Numbered from the stretch's first letter, positions 8,991 to 18,804 are shown. The stretch is DNA of 64,000 nt from Paulinella micropora (GCA_009731375.1 BJOX01000281.1:300284-364283), one strand, 5' to 3'. Program-made: numbers and translations. The notes: a model not told the origin generated them from the sequence alone.

Positions 8991-9046
8991 GTTTGAGAAT
9001 AAACGAGAAATCTGTCGAAGACAGATAGAAGTGAAATTCTCAAATG
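8991..9046 (+). promoter_or_regulatory. 5' hairpin reaching the spike start codon
   Basis: GTTTGAGAAT (8991-9000) pairs with ATTCTCAAAT (9036-9045), so the last arm overlaps the ATG at 9044. The loop holds a second hairpin, CTGTCGAAGACAG. This is the same arrangement as at 4205-4255. Confidence 0.5.
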
Positions 9047-10287
9047 CCTCACCAGAGAAATTTAATCGCAGAAAATCCTGACGGCGAATTATAAACGTCA
9101 GTGTTGGATATGATGGTAATATTGAAACAAATAATTCAAAAACCGCTTTTGGCGAAGCAGTAGTAGGTCAATTAACACCAGTATTACAAGAAATCTTTCC
9201 ATATACCATTAATACTAGGATATGGACAAAAACAGAAACAAAATCGTCTGTGTCATTTTTGAATAATATGGCTGAATTGAAAACAACTGCTAATGCTACG
9301 GCAGATGCTGGATTAGTAAGTAAAAGGAGAATAAAATATAGAACTGGAATGGGTGTCCTCGCCCGCTTTACTGCTATATGGACAACGGATGATACAAAAG
9401 ATTACTATTCATTTATTGGAATAGGAAATGATCTCGTTGATGGATTTTATTTTTACAAAAATCAAGCAGGAATGAATATCGCGCATTTTAAAGGAGGTGT
9501 TGCAGTTTATATTGACCAAGAAGACTGGGACGACCCATGCGATGGGAATTTCGCTATGCCGAACTTAGACTGGAGCAAAGGAAATGTATTTCAAATTCAA
9601 TTTCAGTATCTTGGGTTTGGTGCTATTAAGTTTTATATTGAAAATCCCATAACAGGATTATTTCAATTAGTTCATATGATTGAGTATGCGAATGCTAATA
9701 ATGATGTAAGCCTGCGAAATACAACATTACCTTTTACGGCAGTAATGAGAAATGATGCAAAGACTGGAATACAAACTCTTAAAACAGCGAGTGCCAGTTT
9801 ATTCATTGAGGGAACAAATACTATTAATAGTATTACCAGCATAACAAACGAAGTGGAAGGAAGTAAAGCAGCAAACACCACTGAAAGTCCTATTATTAGT
9901 ATAAGAAACAAAGCGGTATTTGATGCGGGCGGTGCTAATTTAACAAATTATTCAAATGTTTATCCAACTTTGATAAGTATTACAAATGAAGATAGTAAGT
10001 CGAATGTTGTCAGAATGGTATTAAATGGAACACTAACTGGAGCAGGTTTTGCAGATGTTGATTCTAAGTATTCAATTGTAGATACTGACACAAAGGCGAG
10101 TGCTATCGCAAATGGAACAACAATGTTTAAACTATATGTAAATTCTCAATCAACTCAACAAATCAATCTTAGAAGTTATGATATATACCTATCGCCGAGT
10201 GATGTATTAACTTTTACGCAGAAGTCTGTCTCTGCTGGTGGAGGAGGAAATATCAATATTATCGCTAACTTCGTAGAAGACCATTGA
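9044..10287 (+). pseudogene. Spike/fibre-like virion protein with TAFGE N-terminal motif
   Basis: The reading starts MPHQRNLIAENPDGEL, shifts frame once near 9092 and continues through TAFGEAVVGQLTPVLQEIFP to the stop at 10287, giving about 414 residues. The rest is beta-rich with no charged helices and ends INIIANFVEDH. A homologue lies in the other PLV at 34037-32814. They share TAFGE, then a Y.INT....KTET block, YRTGMGV.AR / YRSGMGLVAR, the central I.F.IENP.TG segment and a closing NWIED/NFVED. The conserved N-terminus would fit a capsid-anchoring tail and the variable remainder a receptor-binding part; this is inference. It follows the major capsid gene. Confidence 0.6.
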
Positions 10288-10288
10288 T

Positions 10289-10352
10289 ATTTGCAATCTA
10301 CACTCCAATCTCAAACTTGTTTGAGATACCCCGCTCCCGTGTGTTTTGCAAG
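10289..10352 (+). terminator. 3' hairpin after spike gene
   Basis: TTTGCAATCTACAC (10290-10303) pairs with GTGTGTTTTGCAA (10339-10351). Inside it ATCTCAAACTTGTTTGAGAT (10309-10328) forms a second perfect hairpin. GCATCG follows. Confidence 0.65.
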
Positions 10353-10500
10353 CATCGTTTAAAAGTAAATAATAAAAAATAATAATAAGCGGAAAGCGAT
10401 GTAATATCATCATAGATATTTTTTTACTGCATCTTTATTATTAAAATAAGGTTGTTGAATTAAATATTCAAGGTATGGTTTATCAATCTTAGCAACATCT

Positions 10501-10827
10501 TCAATTTTCATTTTTTTTATACTTATCATATTGAAGAAAAATATCGGTTTCATTTTGTGCTATCTCTTCGCCTACATTAGCCTTTATTTCGGTAATTCCA
10601 GTCTCTTTTAAATCAGTTTTCTTAAAAGGTGTGCTCGGCTCTTCGTCCAACATGTTTTCTAAAGGTATAACTACTTTCACATTGTCATCACGTGGTTTAT
10701 ATTGTTCATAGAAAGAAACAATGTCAGGCTTAGTCCATTTAATCGTGGGCTTTTTAATTTCGCTGTCAAGGTTCCATTTTTCAATTTCATTCAAGTAGTC
10801 TTGCTTGGTGCTCAAGTCTGTCATCAT
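10501..10827 (-). CDS. Hypothetical acidic protein, 108 aa
   Basis: An intact frame encoding a hydrophilic, lysine- and glutamate-rich protein without membrane segments, cysteines or a recognisable fold. It begins with MMTDLSTKQDYLNEIEKWNL and is preceded, on the minus strand, by an AT-rich stretch with TATTAATAGTATATGATG near the ATG. It diverges from the DUF3223 gene at 10876, and the 50-bp AT-rich gap between them probably contains both promoters. I do not recognise it. Confidence 0.5.
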   Translation of the reverse strand: MMTDLSTKQDYLNEIEKWNLDSEIKKPTIKWTKPDIVSFYEQYKPRDDNVKVVIPLENMLDEEPSTPFKKTDLKETGITEIKANVGEEIAQNETDIFLQYDKYKKNEN

Positions 10828-10875
10828 ATACTATTAATATTATTTTTTTATTAATTTTATTTTAGAGTATATAGT

Positions 10876-11523
10876 ATGTTGTATATACTAAGCGGGGTAA
10901 TGTTTAAAACAAAGAAAGAAATAATAGTATATATAAGAAATATTGTCAGCAAATATAATCACAACGAAAAGTTAAATGAAAACGATAGTAATTTTATTAA
11001 GGGTATTATAATTAATCATCCTGATTATAAGACAAAATTTAAACATTTGATAAATTGTGAAATTGATGTTGAAAATAATGGATATGGTAGTAAGCACTTT
11101 CGTATAGGAGAAAAGCATTTTCGTGGTATAATTGTATTAATTACATTGGGCAAAATAAAGAAAAACAAATGACGAGATACATAAAGAAAAATTTTTATGA
11201 AGCGTGTAGAAATACAATAAAAAATCAAATAGAAGAATATTTAAATAGAACGGCAATAGATATTTTCATTGAGCCGAAATACATATGTGAAATAACAAAA
11301 GAAATACACGATAGAAAAAATGTTCATGTTGACCATCACTTTGAAAAAAATTAAGTTTAAAGAAATTACAGACAGATATTTAGAAGAGAATGAATCAAAC
11401 TATCGCGATGTAGAAACAGAAGAAAGAGAAGACTTTAGAGAAATTCTAAAGGAACCACACTATATGCGATTTAATAACTTTCATAGACAAAAAGCGATAT
11501 TAAGAATAATAAAAAAGAGATAA
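10876..11523 (+). pseudogene. DUF3223 protein with VDH (HNH-like) C-terminal domain, two frameshifts
   Basis: The first 75 residues match the DUF3223 pattern: a helical start with FKTKKEIIVYIRNIVSKY, then LNENDSNFIKGIIINHPDYK, then a strand and HFRIGEKHFR. The frame shifts near 11125, where the continuation WYNCINYIGQNKEKQ completes the domain. A second domain holds PKYICEITKEIHDRKNVHVDHHFEKN-type sequence with a Cys and the VDHH motif that resembles HNH-like metal sites. The second shift lies at an A-run near 11345. The C-terminus is KFKEITDRYLEENES onward. DUF3223 occurs in plant chloroplast-development proteins and in large DNA viruses; the molecular role is unknown. DNA cleavage by the VDH part is inference. 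Confidence 0.6.
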
Positions 11524-11546
11524 ATTTAAAGGAGAATGTAGGAAGA

Positions 11547-11831
11547 TTATAGAACATATTTAGCAATTTCTTTTTTGAGTTCTGGATAGTTTACCATCAT
11601 CGGTTGCTTGTTCAACCATATTAAGTATTGCTTGTCAAATACAGCGACATCGGCAACAGACTTCCCCTTATATTTTCCTATAGGTAGCAATCCTTGTTCT
11701 TGAAGTTGTTTACTTTCAGATTTATATTCATTTACATGATCATCAATGACTTGCTTGATATCCTCCAAAGTAAATGTTTTATTATTAATAGAAAGTTTTT
11801 CAAATTTTTCCGCGAGAGACTTGAGAGACAT
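11547..11831 (-). CDS. ExoX-C-like small protein (GKYKGK motif)
   Basis: An intact 94-residue protein. The first half is a predicted helical region with IKQVIDDHVNEYKSESKQ. The second half, LLPIGKYKGKSVADVAVFDK followed by QYLIWLNKQ and a final helix, matches the small domain found at the C-terminus of exodeoxyribonuclease X-like and DUF3820-type proteins. Here it stands alone without the nuclease domain. It sits next to the DNA polymerase gene on the same strand, separated by 67 bases, which suggests a replication accessory role. On its own strand a TATACTAATG sequence directly precedes the coding start. Confidence 0.6.
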   Translation of the reverse strand: MSLKSLAEKFEKLSINNKTFTLEDIKQVIDDHVNEYKSESKQLQEQGLLPIGKYKGKSVADVAVFDKQYLIWLNKQPMMVNYPELKKEIAKYVL

Positions 11832-11898
11832 TAGTATATACTATAGGATATAAAAAATTAAAAATTTATTAATTAATATTTATCAACTACACTTTCAT

Positions 11899-14800
11899 TC
11901 ATTTCATACTCGTTTGATATCCGTAAGGAATACTATCATTTTCGTTGATAAACTCGCGCCCACACCATTTATTATCATTAACTTTCTTTTTTATGTTTGT
12001 AGTATGAACTATGCTGAAATAGTTAATGTTTTGCTGTTTGCTATTTCGTGATAAATGAATTTTCTTCATTTGAAAATCTCTAACATTTTCAATACTTTCG
12101 CCTAAATCCATCTTTTCATATATTTCTGGATTTAACCCCTTTGAATTCAACCCCTTACCTCTAAGGTGGTAATATCTCTTTTTTACTCCTTCATTTTCGT
12201 AGCATTCAATTATATGAACACCTTTGTCTTTATGTTTCAAGTCATTCTTAGTAAGGTAAGGGAGAAAGGCTTCATTCGTTGTAAATTCTAACATATACAA
12301 TTTAGGAGCAATCCATATTCCTCTTATTATCTTACAGCAATCTCCTAAGTCATCCGTTATTCCTCCGAGAGATTTATCACCAAGTCTTTTGATTAGTTTG
12401 GCAAACCTAACATGCAACACTAGACTATCGGTATCGGTGTAATAGAAATCAGCCTCTATTTCTTTATTTGGATTAGCCTCTTTTATGTAGTTATACATAA
12501 TTCGCCTGCTATATGCTAGAATGAAAGGCCCGTAGTGAGAAGGTTTGGTTATGCTCTCTTCAATTATTACTTCATTTCTAGGAATTCCAGATACGTGCCA
12601 AAGTTTGTTTCCGTCTTTATCTTTGAATTCAACCACATCAGATATATAATTTTTCGTCCAAAATTTCCAATACTCCTCATTTGATTTAATATATTCTGCT
12701 TCTGTTGGGATAGGTCGTTGTATCATCTTTCCGTATAACGAATTAATAAATAGTTTGGCTAATAAATATTGCGGTGTGCCTTTTTCGCTATTTTCTTTCG
12801 CCTTAAACATTTCTAATATATATTCTTTGAATACTGGTTCTGATTCCTCTGTATAGTATCCTTTATGAATTGTTATATCGTATCCTTCCTTAATCATATC
12901 TTCAATATCAACACTTGTAAGCCATTGGTCTTTCATATCGGCTAAATTCCACTTTAATGAGCCCGTTTATTTCTCTGTCCTATTCTTGAATGTAATATGT
13001 CTTTTGGTGAGATATAATCAACATTGTAAATACCGATAGGAAGATTATTATAATCAAATGGTGCGATAGCCAATTTAATTTCTCCAACCATAAATAAATT
13101 AAGCATCGCTGTTGGGTATAAAGATACGACATCCGCATCAACTAAATAATCAGTTAATTCATCAAATGTGATTTTCCCTTCTAAGTAGTCCTTATATTGT
13201 TTTGAAATAAATCTTTTTTGCTTGGATATGTTCTTGCTCCGATAACCGCTTTTCTAAATGCCTTCTCTTGTTCAATAGTTGGGAGTCTTACATCGTGCTT
13301 ACCATCAATCATTTTCTTCCAGATATTGAAGGCGAGGCTTGAAGTTGAAATGTATGAAGTTAAATTCACTGAGTGTTTTTCAAATATCTCTGTGTTTATT
13401 TTGTCATATAACTCTTTTAACCCCATAACATCACACTTCAAATATTCAAGACACTTATTTCTTAATTCTTCACTCATTGTTTCCCAAGTAGATGCCTTGT
13501 CGTGGTCAAAATCTCCTTTAAGAGTTTTACATTTCATATTTTCTAAGTTTTCTTTTAATGTCCCCTGAGTACGCTTACACATATCCCACATTTTAATATT
13601 TTCAAATTGTAAAGAAATTGTTGAGCCGTTATTAATCATGTGAGATTTTGGTTTAATGCCTCTTCTTATTAATTCCTGTTTAATAAAGTATTGGTCAAAG
13701 TTCGCCCCGTTAAAACCATTCGCATATAAAATTGGTGGTTCTTCATCTTTATTTCTCTTCTTTCTTACTCCTGCTACTTTCTTGACTGGATTATGAAGCA
13801 TTCTATTACCCCATTCTATTGTTAATTTTTGTCCTCTCTCCAAGACAAAGTCAAGAAATTTAGAAATACAATTAACACCAGCGAAATATTTAAATCCTTC
13901 CGCCCCTTGAGTATATCCGACTATATAGCAGTCGTGAATATCAAAGCCGTCAGCAAGAGTGTTATTTCTAAAAGTTTCTAGGTCGTAATGAATAACTTCA
14001 TCTTTGTTATTAATTTCATCCTTATTATCAAATTTGGTTATCAAATGTCTTCGTCCGTTCTTCAAAAATTTTCTATTCGCATAATTTATCATTTTTGGAT
14101 TACAAGTGTGTTTTTTGACATATTTCCTTAAACATTTTTCACATTTTTGTTTATGTATTTTGGTTAATCCAAAATAATGGTTGTTCTCTAAATAAATCAT
14201 AATGTCTGCTTCTTCTCCAATGTTATACGTGCTTATAGTTTCTCTTGTTAAGGCATTTGTTATTTCGTATGTCTTCCCTTCCTTTATCAAAGTATTAAGG
14301 ATTTTTACGGTAGTAGAAAATGGTATAGTGCAATCATTACAAAGATTGAATTGTTCTCTAATATCATTACATATTTTTCTGTCTGTTAATGAGTGACATA
14401 TTAAGAATGTATTTACAGAGAAAGAATAAACAATTATTATTTTTGCTAGCGGGAGATATCAATATATTTTCATCCGATATTGTTTTTTTACATTTGATTT
14501 TTCCTTCATAACAACCGCCTCCGTTTTCTTGAATTACTACTACCTTAGCGTATTCAATAATCCTGTCATAACCTAGTCCAGACGCTTCAATATTACTTAT
14601 GTTGAACTCATTCAACATTTCAATAAAATCGTCGTAGTTTTTTGTTTGAAAAGAATTAAATATTTTCTTTTTATAATATCTATTTAATTCTTCGTGGTCA
14701 GTTCTGTAAGTTATAGTAATATGAACATCAGCATTTCCATTCCTTTTAGCATCTAATAGTATAGGAAGTAGAACTTCTCGCTCTAATGCATCAGTATCAT

Positions 14801-14986
14801 AAAAGTTTATGTCTAATCCTTGCTTCTCGTATGTAAGAGAGTTTAATCTATTGTCTCGCCTAGGTTTTAATTATACTACTTTAAATTCCCTTTGTTTTAT
14901 CTTGTTGTAGTTTTCCTCAAATTCTCCCTTACTTTCGCTAGTTCTACATTTTCCTTCGTTGGTCTGGGCGGTAATGGTGGTGGCAT
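11899..14986 (-). pseudogene. polB: Protein-primed family B DNA polymerase, several frameshifts
   Basis: The coding pieces, in order, start at an ATG at 14986 (MPPPLPPRPTKENVELAKVR). They run through an N-terminal region to 14367 and an exonuclease domain at 14290-13181 with HYDLETFRNN (Exo I), NGFNGANFDQYFI (Exo II) and YLKCDVMGLKELY (Exo III). A palm motif A, DADVVSLYPTAM, lies near 13110-13145. The rest (12936-11899) has KLFINSLYGK (motif B) and YTDTDSLVLHV (motif C). All six motifs keep their acidic residues. At least four one-base shifts separate the pieces (near 14890, 14320, 13190 and 12960). This is the replicase of polintons and many PLVs, using a terminal protein as primer. Total length of about 1000 residues is normal. 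Confidence 0.85.
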
Positions 14987-15118
14987 ATTTTACTTTTATA
15001 TTAGTAAGGATATAAAAATAATGAAAATAAATTAAATTGTTTTACCTTTTTATATATATAAGATTGTCTTACCTTTAACATGAAATTCATAATAAAAATA
15101 ATTTTTCGTCTTTTTGTT

Positions 15119-15277
15119 TTATACTTCATATTCCTTAAGTTTTCTATTTTGTTCTTTTAATTGCTCCTTCCTCTTTTGATTAATTTCATCCTTATTTCTT
15201 TTGTAATATGCGAGAGCATTTTCGGAGTTAGCATTTCGTTTGTTCTCAGGTGTGAGATATTTCTTGTGTATCCTCAT
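15119..15277 (-). CDS. Small basic protein, 52 aa
   Basis: A short intact frame starting MRIHKKYLTPENKRNANSEN and continuing with YYKRNKDEINQKRKEQ. It is almost entirely charged helix, a composition common in short giant-virus and PLV proteins. The start is supported by the AT-rich block directly upstream (15281-15330), which is repeated upstream of the next gene. I recognise no family. Confidence 0.5.
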   Translation of the reverse strand: MRIHKKYLTPENKRNANSENALAYYKRNKDEINQKRKEQLKEQNRKLKEYEV

Positions 15278-15280
15278 ATC

Positions 15281-15330
15281 TATATTATAAGTAACAATAT
15301 TTATTTCTTTAAATAGTTTTACATTTTAAT
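15281..15330 (-). promoter_or_regulatory. Repeated AT-rich promoter-like block, copy 1
   Basis: TATATTATAAGTAACAATAT followed by TTATTTCTTTAAATAGTTTTACATTTTA lies immediately upstream of the minus-strand ATG at 15277. It is nearly identical to 15582-15633, upstream of the ATG at 15572. Each copy also includes the last codons of the following upstream gene or relic. Confidence 0.6.
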
Positions 15331-15572
15331 ACAATCATCACCCTTAATTTAAGTTGTCTTATTGATTCTTCACATATTTCCCATTTGTGAATATTTAACA
15401 TTGTTGGAGCCTCTAATGCTTTGTTTTTCTGTTCATCCCAAAACTTAAAGGCTTTGCTATATCGTTGAAGCGTTTCTCTTCTAGTGTATTTCTTAATCCT
15501 TCTATCGTCTGCTAATGCTTCTGGGAAATGTAAGTTGTATAGTTCTTTCAATTCCTTGTCCGCTTGTATCAT
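15309..15572 (-). CDS. Hypothetical protein, 87 aa
   Basis: An intact helical, basic protein with YNLHFPEALADDRRIKKYT and an RYSKAFKFWDEQKNKALEAP segment. The 3' end overlaps the repeated AT-rich block, so the last residues (KCKTI) are encoded inside the repeat. It is tandem with the 52-aa and zinc-finger genes on the same strand. No recognised family. Confidence 0.5.
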   Translation of the reverse strand: MIQADKELKELYNLHFPEALADDRRIKKYTRRETLQRYSKAFKFWDEQKNKALEAPTMLNIHKWEICEESIRQLKLRVMIVLKCKTI

Positions 15573-15581
15573 TATAGAAGA

Positions 15582-15633
15582 TATATTATATAAGTAATAA
15601 TATTTATTTCTTTAAATGATTTTACATTTTATT
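15582..15633 (-). promoter_or_regulatory. Repeated AT-rich promoter-like block, copy 2
   Basis: The second copy of the block at 15281-15330, here upstream of the minus-strand ATG at 15572. It contains TAATAATATTTATTTCTTTA and an in-frame vestige of the same C-terminal codons (KCKII, stop). Confidence 0.6.
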
Positions 15634-15655
15634 TTTATGACATTATTATAACAAA

Positions 15656-15886
15656 TCACGAGTGATTTTTATAATATCTTTCCATGTCGTCATTTCTACG
15701 AATTATACGAATAACTTTATGTCCTCCTATCATAACCTCTTCTTTCTCTGCGAAGTAGTCTCTATGAAAGTCAGATTTTTCGTGTTGATATTTTCCATAT
15801 ATACCTATTACTTTACCACATACACATGTATATTTCTGTTTTCTTCTTTCCTTTACATATTCCGCTCTCTTCTGTTTGCGTTCCAT
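15656..15886 (-). CDS. Small C2H2-like zinc-finger protein, 76 aa
   Basis: A 76-residue basic protein. Residues 18-44 read YTCVCGKVIGIYGKYQHEKS and then DFHRDYF, a Cys-x-Cys ... His-x5-His arrangement like the short zinc fingers frequent in giant viruses and PLVs. The N-terminus is rich in Lys and Arg. It is the last gene I can see on the right side of PLV-1. It probably binds DNA or RNA; the target is unknown. Confidence 0.6.
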   Translation of the reverse strand: MERKQKRAEYVKERRKQKYTCVCGKVIGIYGKYQHEKSDFHRDYFAEKEEVMIGGHKVIRIIRRNDDMERYYKNHS

Positions 15887-16007
15887 CTATATCAAAGAAA
15901 AAATTTTTCTTTTAAGATATATTTCTCTCAGTGCTCTGTGGAGGGCTCTTTGGGGTGTTATGTGCTCTTGTATTAATTGTTCGGGAGATTAATAGGAGAG
16001 CGAATTA

Positions 16008-16054
16008 GTTTTTAAAAGCGTCATTTTGAGGCACGAAAAATGACATTAAAAAAA
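16008..16054. other. Hairpin at presumed right edge of PLV-1
   Basis: TTTTTAA and GTCATTTT (16008-16027) can pair with AAAAATGAC and TTAAAAAAA (16036-16054) around a short loop. It lies between the last viral gene and host-like sequence. From 16055 to 16490 I see no convincing gene, only a GTTCACGTACG cluster at about 16120-16160. Confidence 0.4.
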
Positions 16055-16490
16055 CGATATTATACTACTTCTGAACGAGGAGATGGAGCACTCCCAACTT
16101 TGCAATCATGGTGTCCAGTCGTTCACGTACGTTGACGGTATCGTTCACGTACGCGTGAGAAAATGCCAATCTTATTTGCTCGGATGGCCAGAAAAAATGG
16201 GAGTAAAAAATTTGTCCGGGGTCCAGAATTTTCGCTTGCTAGACTTCTTAGGCTTGCGTTTGTCAGCTCTGGAAAAATCGTTCATTGGGATCTGGCCTGT
16301 AAGGTAGAAGCTTGAGAATCTCTGTGCGCGATGCGACCATAGTTTGAATTGAAATGGATGAGAAAGAGTGAGAAATAAAGAACGGACTGTGGCGGTCTCA
16401 GAGATTTTGCTTTCTCTCAAGTTTTATCTTGCTTACCTGTGTCCCTTTTTTTTTTAACCCACCCAGGTTTTTTCTTTTTCTGTTATAATA

Positions 16491-17240
16491 ATATGTTATG
16501 TTATGTTATGTTATGTTATGTTGTAAGTTATGTTATGTTATGTTATGTTATGTTATGTTATGTTATGTTATGTTATGTCATGTCATGTTACGTTACGTTA
16601 CGTTATGTTATTTTATGTTATTTTATTTTATGTTATGTTATGTTATGTTATGTTATGTTATGCTATGTTATGCTATGCTATGTTATGTTATGTTATGTTG
16701 TTATGTTGTGTTATGTTATGTTATGCTATGTTATGTTGTGTTATGTTATGTTATGTTATGTTATGCTATGCTTATGTTATGTTATGTCATGTCATGTTAT
16801 GTTATGTTATGTATATTATCATTGTATGTTATGTATGTTATGTATGTTAGTTATGTTACGTTATGTTATGTTATGTTATGTCATCGTTTGTCATGTAATG
16901 TTATGTTATCTTATGTTATGATATGTAATGCAATGTAATGTAATGATATGTACTGTAATGCAATGCAATGTCATGTTATGCAAGGTCATGTAATGTTATG
17001 TAATGTTCTGTAATGCAATGCAATGTCATGTTATGCAAGGTCATGTAATGTTATGTAATGTTATGTAATGTTATGTAATGCAATGTAATGTAATGTAATG
17101 TAATGTTATGTTATGTTATGTTATGTTATGTTGTGTTATGTTATGTTATCTTATGTTATCTTATGTTATCTTATGTTATCTTATGTTATCTTACGGAATC
17201 TTACGGAATCTAATGTGTTATCTTATGTTATCTTATGTTA
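16491..17240. repeat. ATGTT pentanucleotide satellite
   Basis: About 750 bp of TATGT/ATGTT units drifting to ATGTA and TATCT variants towards the right. It gives overlapping MLCYV-type frames in three registers, which are not genes. Confidence 0.95.
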
Positions 17241-17263
17241 TCTGATGTTATGTTTATGTAAAG

Positions 17264-17426
17264 TAGTACTAGTATTAGTACTAGTACTAGTACTAGTACT
17301 AGTACTAGTACTAGTACTAGTCACGTAGTAACTAGTATTAGTACTAGTACTGCTAGTACTAGTACTAGTACTACTAGTACGAGTGCTAGTACTAGTACTA
17401 TACTAGTACTAGTACTAGTACTAGCA
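17264..17426. repeat. TACTAG hexanucleotide repeat
   Basis: Tandem ACTAGT/TACTAG units, each self-complementary, with occasional GCTAGT variants. The array could extrude cruciform DNA. Confidence 0.9.
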
Positions 17427-17462
17427 CTAGTAGCAGCAGCAGCAGCAGTAGTAGTTGTAGTT

Positions 17463-17496
<34 letters not shown>

Positions 17497-17532
17497 CAGT
17501 AGCAGCAGCAGCAGCAGCAGTAGGAGTAGTAT

Positions 17533-17568
<36 letters not shown>

Positions 17569-17588
17569 CAGTAGTAGCAGTAGTGGTG

Positions 17589-17622
<34 letters not shown>

Positions 17623-17674
17623 TAGTAGTAGTAGAAGTAGTAGTAGCAGTAGTAGTAGTAGTAGTAGCAGCAGC

Positions 17675-17707
<33 letters not shown>

Positions 17708-17759
17708 CATTATAGCAGCAGCAGCAGCATAGCAGCAGCAGTCGTCGCTGTAGAAGTGA

Positions 17760-17816
<57 letters not shown>

Positions 17817-18044
17817 AGCTCAAACAGAAGTCGGAGGAGAGGACGAGTTGTGGAGAAGGTGGTGGTAATCGTCTCATCATTACTATTACTATTACTATTA
17901 CTATTACTATTACTATTACTATTACTAATACTAATACTAATACTAATACTAATACTAATACTAATACTAATACCATTACTAATACTATTACTATTACTAT
18001 TACTATTACTATTACTACTATTAATACTACTACTACTACTATTA

Positions 18045-18112
<68 letters not shown>

Positions 18113-18227
18113 TGTAGTAGTAGTAGTAGTAGTAGTAGTAGTTCGAAAAAGTAGAAGTAGTAGAAGTAGAAGTAGAAGTAGAAGTAGAAGTAGCAGCGGT
18201 AGCAGTAGCAGTAGCAGTAGCAGCAGA

Positions 18228-18274
<47 letters not shown>

Positions 18275-18354
18275 CAGTAATAGTAATTCTAGTAGTGTTT
18301 TGTTGTTGTTGTTGTTGTTGGTTGTTGTCGTTGTTGTTGCCATTGTTGTTGCCG

Positions 18355-18391
<37 letters not shown>

Positions 18392-18473
18392 AGTCGTCGT
18401 CGTTGTTGTTGTTGTCGTTATTGTTGTTGTTGTGGTGGTGGTGGTGGTTGTTGTTGTGGTGGTGGTGGTACTG
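17427..18473. repeat. Mosaic trinucleotide/hexanucleotide satellite block
   Basis: Blocks of AGT, AGC, TTACTA, TAATAC, TTA, AGTAGA and TTG repeats follow each other with sharp borders over about 1 kb. A short non-repetitive island at about 17815-17875 interrupts it. Long frames across it encode homopolymers only. Confidence 0.95.
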
Positions 18474-18804
18474 AACGACTTTAGTAATGTGCGTGTTTTT
18501 AGCGCCGCCAACTTAATTACTATATGAAATATTTCTTGGCACGGTTATTTATTTTATTTTGTTTCTAGTCTATATTCATAGATCATCAAGTCTTAGTTAA
18601 GAATTTGAATCGTTGCCATGTCTTGCAAGAGAGGCGAGTAGTATTAGCATTGAATTTCACTCACCCCCCTTCCTACATTATTAGTAATAACACAGTTAAA
18701 TCTTTATCAATATTACCGGTACTACTGAGTACTTGAAGTCTCATTATCACTTGAAGAGTTTTTTAAGTCTGGCATCACTCGCCGTTTTATTAATACACTG
18801 GGCT

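Larger units (their letters stand above)
1229..16055. mobile_element. Endogenous polinton-like virus PLV-1
   Basis: An AT-rich block whose genes form a recognisable PLV set: packaging ATPase, adenain-type protease, minor and major capsid proteins, protein-primed PolB and an S74 fibre-like protein. The left edge cuts into the S74 gene beside a host repeat. The right edge is uncertain and is placed at a hairpin at 16008-16054. No integrase or recombinase is visible in the block. Structural genes face right (+) and the replication genes on the right half face left (-). Six genes are broken by one or a few frameshifts or a stop. Confidence 0.85.

Noticed and set aside
13218-13568. Plus-strand frame in the polymerase region
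   Set aside because: Antisense to the exonuclease domain, which has all three motifs.
16083-16420. Short frames on both strands before the pentanucleotide satellite
   Set aside because: No family resemblance, overlapping frames on both strands and no clear start context.
16439-17328. MLCYVML-type frames
   Set aside because: The pentanucleotide repeat gives the same peptide in three registers.
17321-18527. Long open frames of several hundred residues on both strands in the satellite block
   Set aside because: They encode only runs of Thr, Leu, Ser, Val or Asn from trinucleotide repeats, in all frames at once.
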